From positions 124,001 through 188,000 of the forward strand of contig JAFEDI010000124.1 in the NCBI GenBank assembly GCA_018241725.1: a stretch of 64,000 nt of DNA. Direction: 5' to 3'. This DNA comes from Pseudomonadota bacterium (GTDB lineage: Bacteria > Pseudomonadota > Gammaproteobacteria > Burkholderiales > Rhodocyclaceae). The notes beneath the pieces are model-generated. The model worked only from the letters and a program-made list of their open reading frames with translations, did no database searches and had not been told where the DNA came from. Both the position numbers and the translations under genes were made by a program. The number at the start of each line of letters is the position of its first letter. Within the stretch, counting starts at the first letter, position 1. Shown here in pieces: positions 45,661 through 55,303 of this stretch.

Positions 45661-47292
45661 TTACTCGATGCCCTGGCTGGCCAGGTATTCCTCGTAGGTG
45701 CCGCGGTAATCGATGATTTCGCCCGGCCCGCGGATCTCGAGGATGCGGGTGGCGATGGAGGACACGAAGGCCCGGTCATGGGACACGAAGAACAGCGTGC
45801 CGGTGAAGTCCGCGATGCCCGAGTTGAGGGACTCGATGGACTCCATGTCCATGTGGTTGGTCGGCTCGTCGAGGAGCAGCACGTTCTTGCGCTGCAGCAT
45901 CAGCTTGCCGAACAGCATCCGGCCTTGCTCGCCGCCGGAGATCACCTTGACCGACTTCTTCACGTCGTCGCCCTTGAACAGCAGACGACCCAGCGTGCCG
46001 CGGATCAGGGTCTCCGCATCGTCGCCCTCATAGCCACCTTCACGCACATAGCCGCTGATCCAGTCGGTGAGGTTCTCGCCACCGGCAAAATCCTCGGCGT
46101 GGTCCTGAGCGTAATAGCCGAGCTTGGCCTTCTCGGCCCACTTGATGGTGCCGAACTGGGGTGTCAGGCCGTGCAGCTCGGAACCGACCAGCAGCTTCAG
46201 CAGCGTCGTCTTGCCGATACCGTTCTCACCGATGATCGCGATGCGGTCGTTGGCGTCGGCGGTGAAAGTGAAGTTCTTGATGATCGGGTTGGCCGGATCG
46301 TAGCCGAAGGTGAGGTTCTCGATCTCGACGGCCTGGCGGTGCAGCTTCTCCTTCTCGTCGTAGTCGAAACGGATCCACGGGTACTGGCGGCTGGACGGCT
46401 TGAATTCCTCGATCTTGATCTTCTCGATCTGCTTGGCGCGGCTGGTCGCCTGGCGGGCCTTGGACTTGTTGGCCGAGAAGCGGCGCACGAACTCCTGCAG
46501 CTCCTGAACCTTTTCCTTGGCCTTCTGGTTGGCCGCCGACTGGCGCTCGCGGGCCTGCGTGGACGCCTCGATGTAGTCGTCCCAGGTACCGGGCCAGACC
46601 TGGATGCGGCCGTAGTCGAGGTCGGCCATGTGCGTACACACCTGGTTCAGGAAGTGCCGGTCGTGGGAGATGATGATCATCGTGGAGTTGCGCTCGTTGA
46701 GCACGTTCTCCAGCCAGCGGATGGTGTTGATGTCGAGGTTGTTGGTCGGTTCGTCGAGCAGCAGGATGTCCGGGTTGGCGAACAGGGCCTGGGCCAGCAG
46801 CACCCGCAGCTTCCAGCCGGGGGCGACCTCGCGCATCGGGCCGTTGTGCTGCTCGGTGGGGATGCCGACGCCGTGCAGCAGTTCGCCCGCACGCGCCTCG
46901 GCGGTGTAGCCGTCGTACTCGGCGAAGTGGCCTTCCAGCTCGGCCGCCTTCATGTAGTCCTCTTCGGTGGCTTCCGGATTGGCGTAGATGGCGTCCTTCT
47001 CCTGCATGCAGGCCCACATCTCGGCATGGCCCATCATCACCACGTCGATCACCCGTACGTCTTCATAGGCGAACTGGTCCTGCTTCAGGAAGGCCATGCG
47101 CTCGCCGCTGTCGATGGCGACGTTGCCGGCGGTCGGCTCGAGCACGCCGGCCAGGATCTTCATGAAGGTGGACTTGCCGGCCCCGTTGGCGCCGATCAGG
47201 CCATAGCGGTTGCCGTCACCGAACTTGACGGAGACGTTCTCGAACAGGGGCTTGGCCCCGAATTGCATCGTGATGTTATTGGCGATGAGCAC
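45661..47292 (-). CDS. ABC-F family ATPase, YbiT-like
   Basis: A 543-residue soluble twin-ATPase. Domain 1 has Walker [10 protein letters not shown] and [16 protein letters not shown]; domain 2 has [25 protein letters not shown] and [16 protein letters not shown]. The [12 protein letters not shown] form and total length match YbiT. The linker is Lys/Arg/Glu-rich ([20 protein letters not shown]). ABC-F proteins act on the ribosome. The start is GTG 47292 ([20 protein letters not shown]); no ATG fits. This is the second ABC-F protein in the window. Confidence 0.92.
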   Translation of the reverse strand: MLIANNITMQFGAKPLFENVSVKFGDGNRYGLIGANGAGKSTFMKILAGVLEPTAGNVAIDSGERMAFLKQDQFAYEDVRVIDVVMMGHAEMWACMQEKDAIYANPEATEEDYMKAAELEGHFAEYDGYTAEARAGELLHGVGIPTEQHNGPMREVAPGWKLRVLLAQALFANPDILLLDEPTNNLDINTIRWLENVLNERNSTMIIISHDRHFLNQVCTHMADLDYGRIQVWPGTWDDYIEASTQARERQSAANQKAKEKVQELQEFVRRFSANKSKARQATSRAKQIEKIKIEEFKPSSRQYPWIRFDYDEKEKLHRQAVEIENLTFGYDPANPIIKNFTFTADANDRIAIIGENGIGKTTLLKLLVGSELHGLTPQFGTIKWAEKAKLGYYAQDHAEDFAGGENLTDWISGYVREGGYEGDDAETLIRGTLGRLLFKGDDVKKSVKVISGGEQGRMLFGKLMLQRKNVLLLDEPTNHMDMESIESLNSGIADFTGTLFFVSHDRAFVSSIATRILEIRGPGEIIDYRGTYEEYLASQGIE

Positions 47293-47351
47293 GGCAGGTA
47301 TTCCTTGAGTCCGCCGAGGGAGCGGCGCGACAGCAAAACGGAAAAGGAAAA

Positions 47352-47370
47352 CGCCGGCCAGCGGCCGGCG
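47352..47370 (-). terminator. Rho-independent terminator after the PilZ gene
   Basis: Minus strand: an 8-bp stem, CGCCGGCC / GGCCGGCG, with a 3-base loop, followed by TTTTCCTTTTC. It lies between the PilZ stop and the ABC-F start. Confidence 0.7.
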
Positions 47371-47429
47371 AAGCTGTTGCAAATTTTACCGATGTTTCAA
47401 GCACCTGGGCAAATATCTCGCCCCGGCGC

Positions 47430-47852
47430 TCAGACCAGCGAAGGGCCGGCTACGATGGCCGCCGCCTCCTGCTCGGAAATGCGCACCGAAGCGGAGGCGA
47501 TTACATGCACGGTCAGCCAATCGTGCAGCCGCAGAGCGCCATCCTCTTCGAAGGAAGTGAAGCGGCAACCGAGTTGCCCACCCTCCGGCGTGGCGAGAAA
47601 ATTCACCGTCGTCGCCTCACCGCGGATCTGATCGGGAATGCCATCCAGATGCAGCACAAAGGGGAAGCTGCGCGGCTCCGCCGGCGGCGCACTTGCCGGC
47701 ACGCCGAAGCCCTCGAGGGACAGGTCGTTCAGCGGCAACCGGAGCCCATCGATCGACACCCAGAAACAGGTGCTACCCCAGCGCCGCGCCACGAAACGCT
47801 GACGCTTTCGGCGCTCCGCATGTTGCCCTGCGTCCAATCCATCCTCCGCCAT
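47430..47852 (-). CDS. PilZ-domain protein
   Basis: A 140-residue protein with the two c-di-GMP-binding PilZ elements: an RxxxR-type stretch (ERRKRQRFVARRW) and a D/NxSxxG-type stretch (LPLNDLSLEGFGVPAS). A beta barrel body follows (FPFVLHLDGI, GQLGCRFTSFEED). It would bind cyclic di-GMP and link it to motility or surface traits. It has no fused partner domain. ATG 47852 fits, but GTG/ATG alternatives near the Arg-rich stretch cannot be excluded. Confidence 0.75.
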   Translation of the reverse strand: MAEDGLDAGQHAERRKRQRFVARRWGSTCFWVSIDGLRLPLNDLSLEGFGVPASAPPAEPRSFPFVLHLDGIPDQIRGEATTVNFLATPEGGQLGCRFTSFEEDGALRLHDWLTVHVIASASVRISEQEAAAIVAGPSLV

Positions 47853-48027
47853 CGCCTCAACCTTTCCACTCTTGCCATCCAGATCTCGATTCTATCCTCT
47901 TCCCATAGCTTCATCCCATTGCCGTTTGAAAGCGGCATAGCCACGGCCAACCATGGCCGAAGCCGGACGAATATGTCCCTGCATTGCGGATGGACAGGCA
48001 CCGTTGCCTCGCGTAGCATCGCGGCCG

Positions 48028-48166
48028 TCATTGGGGAGTAGCCTCCTTTCTCTCGAAAGGGCCTGCGTCAACATACTTGGCTTCGCGGCCATGGCGCAGG
48101 CGGTCCCAAACTTGGCAAGACCTTTGACCACCCGCCTCCGGATTTGGCCGGAGAGGCGCGTGGTCA
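48028..48166 (+). ncRNA. yybP-ykoY (Mn2+) riboswitch with downstream hairpin
   Basis: The leader carries conserved aptamer elements: TTGGGGAGTAGCC (48031-48043), GTCAACATACTTGG (48067-48080), a GCGCAGGC-type strand near 48095, and GCAAGACCTTTGACC (48115-48129). These match the manganese-sensing yybP-ykoY class. A strong hairpin with an outer TGACCAC / GTGGTCA stem and inner CGCCTCCGG pairing follows at 48125-48166; its 5' arm overlaps the aptamer's 3' end, so the two can compete. The downstream gene encodes a TMEM165/GDT1 protein, a manganese exporter family. Confidence 0.85.
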
Positions 48167-48195
48167 TTCGTCTCTATCCGGCCAAGGGATTTCAC

Positions 48196-48771
48196 ATGGA
48201 AGCTTTCCTCGTCTCCACGGGCATCGTCGCCCTCGCCGAAATCGGCGACAAGACCCAATTGCTGGCCTTCATCCTGGCCGCCAAATTCCGCAAGCCGGTG
48301 CCGATCATCATCGGCATCCTCATCGCCACGCTGGTCAATCACGGCTTCGCCGGTGCCGTCGGTACCTGGGTCACGACCCTGCTCGGCCCGACCACGCTAC
48401 GCTGGGTGCTCGGCGTGTCCTTCATCGCAATGGCGATCTGGACGCTGATCCCCGACAAGTTCGACGAGGACGACGCCAAGCTGGCCCACTTCGGCGTCTT
48501 CGGCACCACGCTGGTGGCCTTCTTCCTCGCAGAAATGGGCGACAAGACGCAAGTGGCGACCATCGCGCTGGCCGCCCAGTACCAGAATCTGGCGGTCGTC
48601 GTGGCCGGCACCACCCTCGGCATGATGATCGCCAACGTGCCGGCGGTGCTGCTCGGCGACCGCATCGCGCACGCGATCCCGGTCCGCCTGGTGCATGGCA
48701 TCGCCGCTGCGATCTTCGCCGTGCTCGGCGTCGCCACGCTGCTCGGTGCCGGCGAGAGCCTCGGTTTCTGA
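48196..48771 (+). CDS. TMEM165/GDT1 (UPF0016) family manganese exporter
   Basis: A 191-residue membrane protein with six helices and the two family motifs: ALAEIGDKTQLLAF near residue 15 and FLAEMGDKTQVATI near residue 110 (E-x-G-D-K-T-Q). These acidic repeats bind the cation. Bacterial members such as MneA export Mn2+, which agrees with the Mn riboswitch just upstream. ATG 48196 has AGGGA 7 bases upstream and follows the riboswitch leader. Confidence 0.9.
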   Translation: MEAFLVSTGIVALAEIGDKTQLLAFILAAKFRKPVPIIIGILIATLVNHGFAGAVGTWVTTLLGPTTLRWVLGVSFIAMAIWTLIPDKFDEDDAKLAHFGVFGTTLVAFFLAEMGDKTQVATIALAAQYQNLAVVVAGTTLGMMIANVPAVLLGDRIAHAIPVRLVHGIAAAIFAVLGVATLLGAGESLGF

Positions 48772-48849
48772 ATCCGGCTGCCTGCGTAACACGGCGCCCC
48801 TATTCTCCCCCGGCGGGCAGCAACCCGCCGGCCCTTTGGAGATGACCGC

Positions 48850-49572
48850 ATGACCCTGCAAGCGATCGAGAACATCAACCTCGTATCCCTCCTCGACACC
48901 CTGTTGAGCCTGGTGACGGCCTTCGTGCTCGGCGGGCTGATCGGTTACGAGCGCCAGTACCGGCAGCGTACCGCCGGGCTGCGCACCAACGTTCTGGTGG
49001 CGGTGGGGGCGGCGATCTTCGTGGACATGGCCAACCACCTGGGCGGCCACGAGGGCGCCGAGCACGTGGTGGCCTATGTGGTGTCGGGCATCGGTTTCCT
49101 CGGCGCCGGCGTGATCATGCGCGAGGAGGGCAACGTGCGCGGCCTCAACACCGCCGCAACGCTGTGGGGCTCGGCTGCGGTCGGCGCCTGTGCCGGCGCC
49201 GACCTGCTGCCCGAGGCCGCCCTCGGCGCGCTGTTCGTGCTGGCGGCCAACACGCTGCTGAGGCCGGTGGTAGACCGCATCAACCGGGAGCCCATCGACA
49301 CGCTGGCAGTGGAGGTCACCAACACCGTCTACGTGATCGCCCCACGCGAACGCCAGAAGGAAGCTCTGCGCCTGCTCGAAGCCGCACTGGAAGCCGCCGA
49401 CCACACGGCCCGCGACCTCGTCGTACATGCCTTCGGCGACGATGCGGTGGAAATCGAGGCTGTGCTGATGGCCACCGCCGTGGACGGCGACGAACTGGAC
49501 CAGCTGACCCGCCGGCTCGCCGAGCAGCCTGGCATCAGCCAGGCCTTCTGGAGCCCCAGCACCACCGAATAG
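48850..49572 (+). CDS. MgtC/SapB family protein
   Basis: A 240-residue protein. The N-terminal ~150 residues are membrane helices with MgtC marks ([60 protein letters not shown]). The C-terminal ~90 residues form a cytoplasmic ACT-like domain ([20 protein letters not shown]). MgtC proteins are tied to growth at low Mg2+ and virulence; they are not simple Mg transporters. It lies 78 bp after the Mn exporter gene, possibly in the same transcript, and has GGAG before its ATG. Confidence 0.9.
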   Translation: MTLQAIENINLVSLLDTLLSLVTAFVLGGLIGYERQYRQRTAGLRTNVLVAVGAAIFVDMANHLGGHEGAEHVVAYVVSGIGFLGAGVIMREEGNVRGLNTAATLWGSAAVGACAGADLLPEAALGALFVLAANTLLRPVVDRINREPIDTLAVEVTNTVYVIAPRERQKEALRLLEAALEAADHTARDLVVHAFGDDAVEIEAVLMATAVDGDELDQLTRRLAEQPGISQAFWSPSTTE

Positions 49573-49584
49573 ATGCCACGCCCT

Positions 49585-50160
49585 TTACTCCCGCTCCGTT
49601 CGGCGCAACATCTCGTCGAGCATCGCGGAGAACTGCTCGGCGGTCTCGTGGCGTACCAGCGACGGGCCGATCATCGGCGGAAACCAGAAACCCGGCTGGG
49701 CTTCGGCGTGGTAACTGAGGCGGGTGCCGCTCCCCTCCGGCTCCAGACGCATCAGGCTCTCCATGCGCTGGACGTTGCCCCCCAGGCCATGGGCACGGAT
49801 CTCGCTGCAGGGCGTCAAACGGATTTCCCGCAGGGACTCGAAGTTCGCGGAAAACAAGCCGTAGCGGGCTACACCCTGCTGAAGCACCTTCAACACGCCC
49901 TCGCCACGCTCAAGGACGCGGCTGCTCTTCAGGTTCGGCACAAAAGACGCCATGTGCTCAAAGTCGGTCAGCACCGCCCAGGCCAGAGCGGGCCGCGCCG
50001 ACGTGTGCATCACCACATCCACCACGAAACCGCCGTTGGCACGCTCCACATGCACATCCTGCTCGAGCAGCAGCGACCCCATGGCCAGACACCCCGGAGG
50101 CGAGGCCAGCAGAGCCGTAGCGAGCACCACGGGAAATGAACGAAGCGCAATCCGCGACAT
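49585..50160 (-). CDS. Secreted START/SRPBCC-fold protein
   Basis: A 191-residue protein with a signal peptide (SRIALRSFPVVLATALLASP, cleavage near CLAMG). The body fits the polyketide cyclase/START fold: ERANGGFVVDVVMHTSARPA, WAVLTDFEHMASFVPNLKSS, GTRLSYHAEAQPGFWFPP and a long C-terminal helix. A periplasmic lipid or hydrophobic ligand is likely, but not identified. ATG 50160 is chosen because it opens the signal peptide; TTG 50181 is the in-frame alternative. Confidence 0.75.
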   Translation of the reverse strand: MSRIALRSFPVVLATALLASPPGCLAMGSLLLEQDVHVERANGGFVVDVVMHTSARPALAWAVLTDFEHMASFVPNLKSSRVLERGEGVLKVLQQGVARYGLFSANFESLREIRLTPCSEIRAHGLGGNVQRMESLMRLEPEGSGTRLSYHAEAQPGFWFPPMIGPSLVRHETAEQFSAMLDEMLRRTERE

Positions 50161-50247
50161 AGCATGGGCAGTTTGGAACAACTGCTACCAGTCTGCCACT
50201 TCAAGCTGTCAACTGGCTTCCCGAACGCATACGCATTGTGACTGCTG

Positions 50248-51174
50248 TCAGCGCCCCCGTCCGTAACGCTCCCACGGCGGCTCGGGGCTCAGCCAGGCCT
50301 GGAACTCGCTCAGGAAAGCCCGCACCGCCGGCAGGCGCCCACGGCTGGGCAGATAGCAAGCGTACAGATTGCGACCGAAATCTACTTGCGGCTCGTAGGC
50401 GTCGAGCAATGTTTCCAGTTCGCCACGCGCCAGCCCATCGCCGCACAGGTAGGTGGGCAGGATCGCGATGCCCTGCCCGGCGCGCACCGCGTCCAGCGTA
50501 CTGCCGATGTCATTGAAGCGCAGGCGGCTGTGGATCGGTACGCCGATTTCGTCGCCCTGGGCATCCCGCAGTCGCCACACGCCGCCGTCGCTGAGCAGGT
50601 GGCTGAAGCACTGGTGCACCGCCAGGTCGGCCGGCAACCGGGGCCGACCGTGGGCTTCCAGATAAGCCGGTGACGCGCAGATCACGCGCCGCAACACCAG
50701 CAGCAGGCGCGACACCACGTCCTCCGGCGGGGACTTGGTCATGCGCAGCGCCAGATCGATGCTCGCATCGGCGAAGTCCACCCGCTCGTCGCTGAGGATC
50801 AACTCGCACTCCAGTTCCGGATAGCGTGCCAGCAGGCGCGGTACGAAGGGCGCCACACATTGACGCCCGAACACCGCCGAGGCGCCGATGCGCAGCACGC
50901 CGCGCGGTACCTCGTCCACGTTGCGTACCGCCAGTTCGGCGCCATCCACCGCATCGAGGGCCTGCAGCGCGTGGCGGTGGAAGATCTCGCCGGACGGCGT
51001 CAGCACCAGCTTGCGGGTGGAGCGCTCGAACAGGCGCACACCAAAGGCCTGCTCCAGTTCGCCGACCTGTTTGCTGACCTGGGCCCGCGTGCAGTCCAGG
51101 CGCCGGGCCGCGGCGGCCATGCTGCCTTCCTCGACGACGCGGACGAAACTCTCCCAACTGGCCAGCCAGCGCAT
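50248..51174 (-). CDS. LysR-family transcriptional regulator
   Basis: A 308-residue regulator. The N-terminal helix-turn-helix is FVRVVEEGSMAAAARRLDCT then RAQVSKQVGELEQAFGVRLF. The C-terminal two-lobed effector domain includes GVLRIGASAVFGRQCVAPFV and RVDFADASIDLALRM. It is divergent from the MFS gene at 51276, and the 101-bp gap carries a perfect 13-bp palindrome, so it probably regulates that transporter. The effector is unknown. Confidence 0.9.
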   Translation of the reverse strand: MRWLASWESFVRVVEEGSMAAAARRLDCTRAQVSKQVGELEQAFGVRLFERSTRKLVLTPSGEIFHRHALQALDAVDGAELAVRNVDEVPRGVLRIGASAVFGRQCVAPFVPRLLARYPELECELILSDERVDFADASIDLALRMTKSPPEDVVSRLLLVLRRVICASPAYLEAHGRPRLPADLAVHQCFSHLLSDGGVWRLRDAQGDEIGVPIHSRLRFNDIGSTLDAVRAGQGIAILPTYLCGDGLARGELETLLDAYEPQVDFGRNLYACYLPSRGRLPAVRAFLSEFQAWLSPEPPWERYGRGR

Positions 51175-51201
51175 TTGTCAATGATCCGTTGACGCACTGG
51201 T

Positions 51202-51214
51202 GACGATTATCGTC
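51202..51214. promoter_or_regulatory. Perfect palindrome in the lysR/MFS divergent region
   Basis: GACGAT-T-ATCGTC is a 13-bp perfect palindrome with the T-N11-A form of LysR boxes just around it (TGACGATTATCGTC). It is 28 bp before the lysR start and 62 bp before the MFS start. Confidence 0.55.
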
Positions 51215-51275
51215 TTTTTCAGAGCTTATGCGAAACCTATAGTCGATCCATCCCCTGCTCACCCGGATCGGCATC

Positions 51276-52496
51276 ATGTTCCATACCTTGCGCAAGCCCG
51301 ACGTCCTGCTCACCACGCTGGCCGCCGCCGGCATCCTGTTGGTCACCATGGGCGCCCGCCAATCCATCGGGCTGTTCGTCAGCCCGCTGAACACTTCCAC
51401 AGGCCTGGGTATCGCCACCATCAGCCTGGCACTGGCGATCGGCCAGTTCAGCTGGGGCGCCATCCAGCCCATCGCCGGCGCCATAGCCGACCACCATGGG
51501 CCGCGCCCGGTGCTGATCGGCGGAGTGCTGCTGCTGGCCGTCGGAAGCGCGCTGACGCCCTTCGTGGACTCCGCCTTTGGCCTGGTGCTGACCCTGGGCC
51601 TGCTGTCGGCAATGGGCTCCGGCGCCGGCAGCTTCTCCGTACTGATCGGCGCCGCCGCCCAGCGCATGCCGACGGAGGCCCGCGGCGCGGCGTCCGGCGT
51701 CATAAACGCCGGCGGCTCCTTCGGCCAGTTCGTCTTCGCGCCGGTGCTGCAGGCCTTGATCCAGGCCCTCGGGTGGATGGGCGCGATGTGGTCGTTGGCG
51801 CTCATGACCCTCGGCGCACTACCCCTGGTAAACAAGCTCACCGACCGGCCCGTCACCCAGCCCCACCACGCCAATGCGACCGCCGACGGCGGCCTGCGCC
51901 AGGCCATCGGCACGGCGCTGCACAACCGGGACTACCTGCTACTGCACGCCGGCTTCTTCACCTGCGGCTTCCACATCGCCTTCCTGGTCACCCACCTGCC
52001 CGGCGAGGTGAACCTGTGCGGCCTGCCCGCATCGGTGGCGAGTTGGTCGCTGGCGATCATCGGCCTCTCCAACGTGGTCGGCAGCCTGTACGCCGGCGCC
52101 TGCATCTCGCGCTATCGCAGCAAGCACGTTCTGGCGGTGATGTACGCATCGCGCGCGGCACTTATCGGCTGGTACCTGCTGGCGCCGCACACGACGATGA
52201 CCTTCTACCTGTTCGCCGCCGGCCTCGGCCTCACCTGGCTGGCCACCGTACCCCCCACCGCCAGCATCGTCGGCAAACTGTTCGGCATCCGCTACCTGGC
52301 CACGCTGTTCGGGCTGACCCTGCTGTCCCATCAGATCGGCGGCTTCCTCGGCGCCTGGCTGGGCGGCCTGACCCTGGCCCACTTCGGTGACTACGGCTGG
52401 ATGTGGTACGCCGACATGGCGCTGGCGGTGTTCGCCGCGCTGGTCAACCTGCCGATCCGCGAAGCGCCGGTGGCCCGCAAGCTGGCCACTGCCTGA
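51276..52496 (+). CDS. MFS transporter
   Basis: A 406-residue membrane protein with twelve helices. The first helix (LTTLAAAGILLVTMGARQSI), SWGAIQPIAGAIADHHGPRP in the A motif loop, and GGSFGQFVFAPVLQALIQAL in helix 5 suggest the monocarboxylate/oxalate-formate-like branch of MFS. The substrate is unknown. It is divergently paired with the LysR regulator, which probably controls it. Confidence 0.87.
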   Translation: MFHTLRKPDVLLTTLAAAGILLVTMGARQSIGLFVSPLNTSTGLGIATISLALAIGQFSWGAIQPIAGAIADHHGPRPVLIGGVLLLAVGSALTPFVDSAFGLVLTLGLLSAMGSGAGSFSVLIGAAAQRMPTEARGAASGVINAGGSFGQFVFAPVLQALIQALGWMGAMWSLALMTLGALPLVNKLTDRPVTQPHHANATADGGLRQAIGTALHNRDYLLLHAGFFTCGFHIAFLVTHLPGEVNLCGLPASVASWSLAIIGLSNVVGSLYAGACISRYRSKHVLAVMYASRAALIGWYLLAPHTTMTFYLFAAGLGLTWLATVPPTASIVGKLFGIRYLATLFGLTLLSHQIGGFLGAWLGGLTLAHFGDYGWMWYADMALAVFAALVNLPIREAPVARKLATA

Positions 52497-52513
52497 GCGC
52501 AGCAAGCCCGCGC

Positions 52514-54541
52514 TCAGGGCAGGCGGAAACGGGCGATGTCCTGTTCCAGATGACCGGCTAGCGCCTTCAGCTGATGGGCGGTCTGTTCCGTCTCGCTGGA
52601 ATTGAGGCTGTTGCGCTCGGCCATCTGCGCAATACCCTCGACACGGCGGGCGATCTCGGTACTGGCGGCGCTCTGCTCGCGCAGGGCGTCGCTGATCTCG
52701 TTGATGGCCTGCACGGTCCGCCCCGAACCGTCGCGGATCTCGGCAATCGCACCGCCAGCCTGACCGGCCCGCTCCACGCCCTCGCCGACCCGGCCGACGC
52801 CCTCTTCCATGGCCTGCACCGCATCCCGCGTGCTGTCCTGGATCGCCTTGACCATCGCAGCGATCTCCTGGGTCGACTGACCGGTACGCTCGGCCAGCTT
52901 GCGCACCTCGTCGGCCACCACCGCAAAACCGCGCCCCTGCTCGCCGGCCCGGGCTGCTTCGATGGCTGCGTTGAGGGCCAGCAGATTGGTCTGGTCGGCG
53001 ATCTCCTTGATCGTGCCGACGATGGCCGAAATCTGCGTCGAGCGCTCGCCAAGACCGCCAACGATGCCGGCAGTGCGCTGCACAACCTCGGAAATCCGGT
53101 TGATGTCATCGATGGTCCGTCGCACCACGTCGCCTCCCTCCACCGCCAGCTGACCGGCGTGGGTCGCTTCACCCTGGGCATCCTGCGCATTGGATGAGAT
53201 GTGGTTGATGCCCACCGTCATCTGCTCGACCGCCGCCGCCATCGCCGACGCTGCGTCGCTCTGGCCGCACGAACTCTGCGCCACCTCGCCGGAGGCCACC
53301 ACCAGGCGATCCGCCGCCGTCGACAGATCGTCCGCGGTCTGGCGCGCCCCGCGCAGCAGAGTGGCGATCGACCCGCTCATCCGATTGAAGGCCTGGGCCA
53401 CCCGCTGCAACTCGTCCCGGCAGACCAGATCGACCTTCACCGTGAGGTCACCATCGGCGACCCGCTCGGCACTGGTCGCCAGGCTCGCCACCGCCCCACC
53501 GATCGCCGATGACACTGCGGCCAGCAGGTAGATGATGAGCAAGGACACGCCGCTGGCGACCGCTACGGTAATTGCGAAGGTCTGCAGCAAATGGCTCTCG
53601 CGGGCCGCGAGCAGACCTTCCAGTTCCGGCAGGAATTGCGTAAAGACATGCCCGTACAGGGCGTCGATGGTGGCCGTCGTGCGCTGCACCCAATCGGCCG
53701 CCGGCGTCTCGTAGCGGCCGGCCAGGATGTCGCGCCGGACCACATCGGTTAGCGCCTTCAACTGCGGACCGGCCTCGCCCTCAAGACGCGCCACCGCGGC
53801 GGCCAGCGCCGGCCGCTCCGCACTGGCCTTCTTCAGCTCCTTGACGACACTTTGATAACGCGCATCGCTGACCGCCAGCAGTGTAGCCAGGTCTTCCCGA
53901 TCCTTGTCGGTGGCGCTCTTCTGGGTGAGCAATTGATTGCCCATCGCGCGCATCTTGCCGATCCGCTCCATCACGTCAGGAAGGCGGACCAGCACGGCAT
54001 CGACGAGATAGAAGCCATCCGCCTCCCGGTCGAGCAGCAGGCCCGACACCGTCACCACATCATCGAGGTAATCCAGCAGGTGCTCGATCAGCTCGCGGTG
54101 GGCCATGCGATTGGCAGTGGCGTCCATGCTGCCGCCAGTGGCGACCAGCCGCGACCACTCCTCCCGTACGGCCTGCCACTTCGAGCGGGTCGGCTGCAGC
54201 ACCGGCGCAGCCTTCAGCACTTCGTCCACCTGATCCATCCAGCGCCCAACCTGGACGGAAGTCTCGTCGGCCCGCCCTTTTGCGTCAGCCTGGCCGGACA
54301 GCACGCTGATCATCGCGGCCCTGTGCTTCTGCGCGTCCTGCAAGGCATGCAGGGCCGGAGCCAGAAGCCGCATGCCGGCCTGCTCGGCACGGGTCGCCTG
54401 CACCTCGCCCCACAGATTGAAGCCCAGCAGGCTCCCGAGGCCCGCCAGCGCACACACCACGCAGGCGCTGATCACCGCGAACTTGCCGCGAAAACCCAGA
54501 CGATTAAGGAAGGCCACGGCCGGGGCGAGAAAGACGTTCAT
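52514..54541 (-). CDS. Methyl-accepting chemotaxis protein
   Basis: A 675-residue receptor. A membrane helix at ~20-40 ([20 protein letters not shown]), a long ~265-residue helical periplasmic domain, a second helix near 310-335 ([20 protein letters not shown]) and HAMP lead to the signalling domain. Its tip is [20 protein letters not shown] and it ends [18 protein letters not shown]. The periplasmic domain resembles a nitrate/nitrite-sensing-like four-helix bundle in its helical pattern only. The start at 54541 gives the conserved membrane-anchor start; the frame is open to 54709. Confidence 0.92.
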   Translation of the reverse strand: MNVFLAPAVAFLNRLGFRGKFAVISACVVCALAGLGSLLGFNLWGEVQATRAEQAGMRLLAPALHALQDAQKHRAAMISVLSGQADAKGRADETSVQVGRWMDQVDEVLKAAPVLQPTRSKWQAVREEWSRLVATGGSMDATANRMAHRELIEHLLDYLDDVVTVSGLLLDREADGFYLVDAVLVRLPDVMERIGKMRAMGNQLLTQKSATDKDREDLATLLAVSDARYQSVVKELKKASAERPALAAAVARLEGEAGPQLKALTDVVRRDILAGRYETPAADWVQRTTATIDALYGHVFTQFLPELEGLLAARESHLLQTFAITVAVASGVSLLIIYLLAAVSSAIGGAVASLATSAERVADGDLTVKVDLVCRDELQRVAQAFNRMSGSIATLLRGARQTADDLSTAADRLVVASGEVAQSSCGQSDAASAMAAAVEQMTVGINHISSNAQDAQGEATHAGQLAVEGGDVVRRTIDDINRISEVVQRTAGIVGGLGERSTQISAIVGTIKEIADQTNLLALNAAIEAARAGEQGRGFAVVADEVRKLAERTGQSTQEIAAMVKAIQDSTRDAVQAMEEGVGRVGEGVERAGQAGGAIAEIRDGSGRTVQAINEISDALREQSAASTEIARRVEGIAQMAERNSLNSSETEQTAHQLKALAGHLEQDIARFRLP

Positions 54542-54703
54542 GGTGACACCTGCATTCAGTGCGTTGACTTCCTGCCCATCATCACTGGCTGGGGACTCCC
54601 TATCATTGATGGACAACAAGAAACGCGAACGATTGTCAAGCCCTCCGCATGCTGCCCCACGGCGGCCATGTGCAACGAAATGCACCGAAAAGCACAAAAA
54701 ACT

Positions 54704-54732
54704 TGCCAACCACGAAACTGGTTGATACTATG
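54704..54732 (+). promoter_or_regulatory. Sigma-70 promoter of the tRNA-Gly/tRNA-Thr operon
   Basis: TTGCCA (54704-54709), a 17-bp spacer, and TACTAT (54727-54732). The predicted start is near 54739, giving a leader of about 88 bases before tRNA-Gly. The leader includes a hairpin at 54781-54812 (CAAAGAG-T-CCAA / TTGG-G-CTCTTTG). Confidence 0.65.
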
Positions 54733-54826
54733 CGCCCGCTTTTTGCAGTTGCCGAAACATTCGCAACCCACCCGATTTCGCAAAGAGTCCAATCGTCCGG
54801 TTGGGCTCTTTGTTTTCAGGTAGTAC

Positions 54827-54902
54827 GCGGCAGTAGCTCAGTTGGTAGAGCGCAACCTTGCCAAGGTTGAGGTCGAGAGTTCGAGACTCTTCTGCCGCTC
54901 CA
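54827..54902 (+). tRNA. tRNA-Gly (anticodon GCC)
   Basis: A 76-base cloverleaf. Acceptor GCGGCAG / CTGCCGC, D arm GCTCAGTTGGTAGAGC, anticodon stem CAACC / GGTTG around TTGCCAA (anticodon GCC), TpsiC arm GAGAG-TTCGAGA-CTCTT, and an encoded CCA at 54900-54902. Confidence 0.97.
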
Positions 54903-54975
54903 GTCAAAAGCGCGGCGCCCGTCACATGGCGTTTCGTTGTCACCGGGCCTTCTGGCCTGCGACATGCCGGTTCCG

Positions 54976-55050
54976 GCTCATGTAGCTCAGTGGCAGAGCA
55001 CTCCCTTGGTAAGGGAGAGGTCGGCAGTTCAATCCTGCCCATGAGCACCA
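54976..55050 (+). tRNA. tRNA-Thr (anticodon GGT)
   Basis: A 75-base cloverleaf. Acceptor GCTCATG / CATGAGC, D arm GCTCAGTGGCAGAGC, anticodon stem CTCCC / GGGAG around TTGGTAA (anticodon GGT), TpsiC arm with GTTCAATCC, and an encoded CCA. It is 73 bases after tRNA-Gly, in the same operon. Confidence 0.97.
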
Positions 55051-55058
55051 GCACTTGC

Positions 55059-55092
55059 CACAAAGGCCGACCTCCGGGTCGGCCTTTGTGCT
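55059..55092 (+). terminator. Rho-independent terminator of the tRNA operon
   Basis: A perfect 14-bp stem, CACAAAGGCCGACC / GGTCGGCCTTTGTG, with loop TCCG, 8 bases after the tRNA-Thr CCA. The trailing T run is short. Confidence 0.75.
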
Positions 55093-55228
55093 TTCCGCTC
55101 CTCTCCCACGCGGCTCCCGCCAACCGCTTCCGCGGCCGGACGACCATCTTTCGCCCGTTCATCGGGCTGACGCCTCCGCGAACTATCCTGTGACCTGAAC
55201 AGCGACACACCACAACGGCAATTGGCCT

Positions 55229-55257
55229 TTGATGCATCGCAACAGGGACGCTATCCT
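55229..55257 (+). promoter_or_regulatory. Possible sigma-70 promoter of the acetate kinase fusion gene
   Basis: TTGATG (55229-55234), a 17-bp spacer, and TATCCT (55252-55257), with a predicted start near 55264. If real, translation must begin downstream, at GTG 55304 and not at the in-frame TTG or ATG at 55229/55232. Confidence 0.45.
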
Positions 55258-55303
55258 GTCTCTATCCTTTCATTCGGCTCCACTCTTTCAAGCGAGACAC
55301 AGC

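Noticed and set aside
45355-47631. 758-codon plus-strand frame opposite the YbiT-like gene
   Set aside because: Shadow; the minus strand has intact Walker and signature motifs in both ATPase domains.
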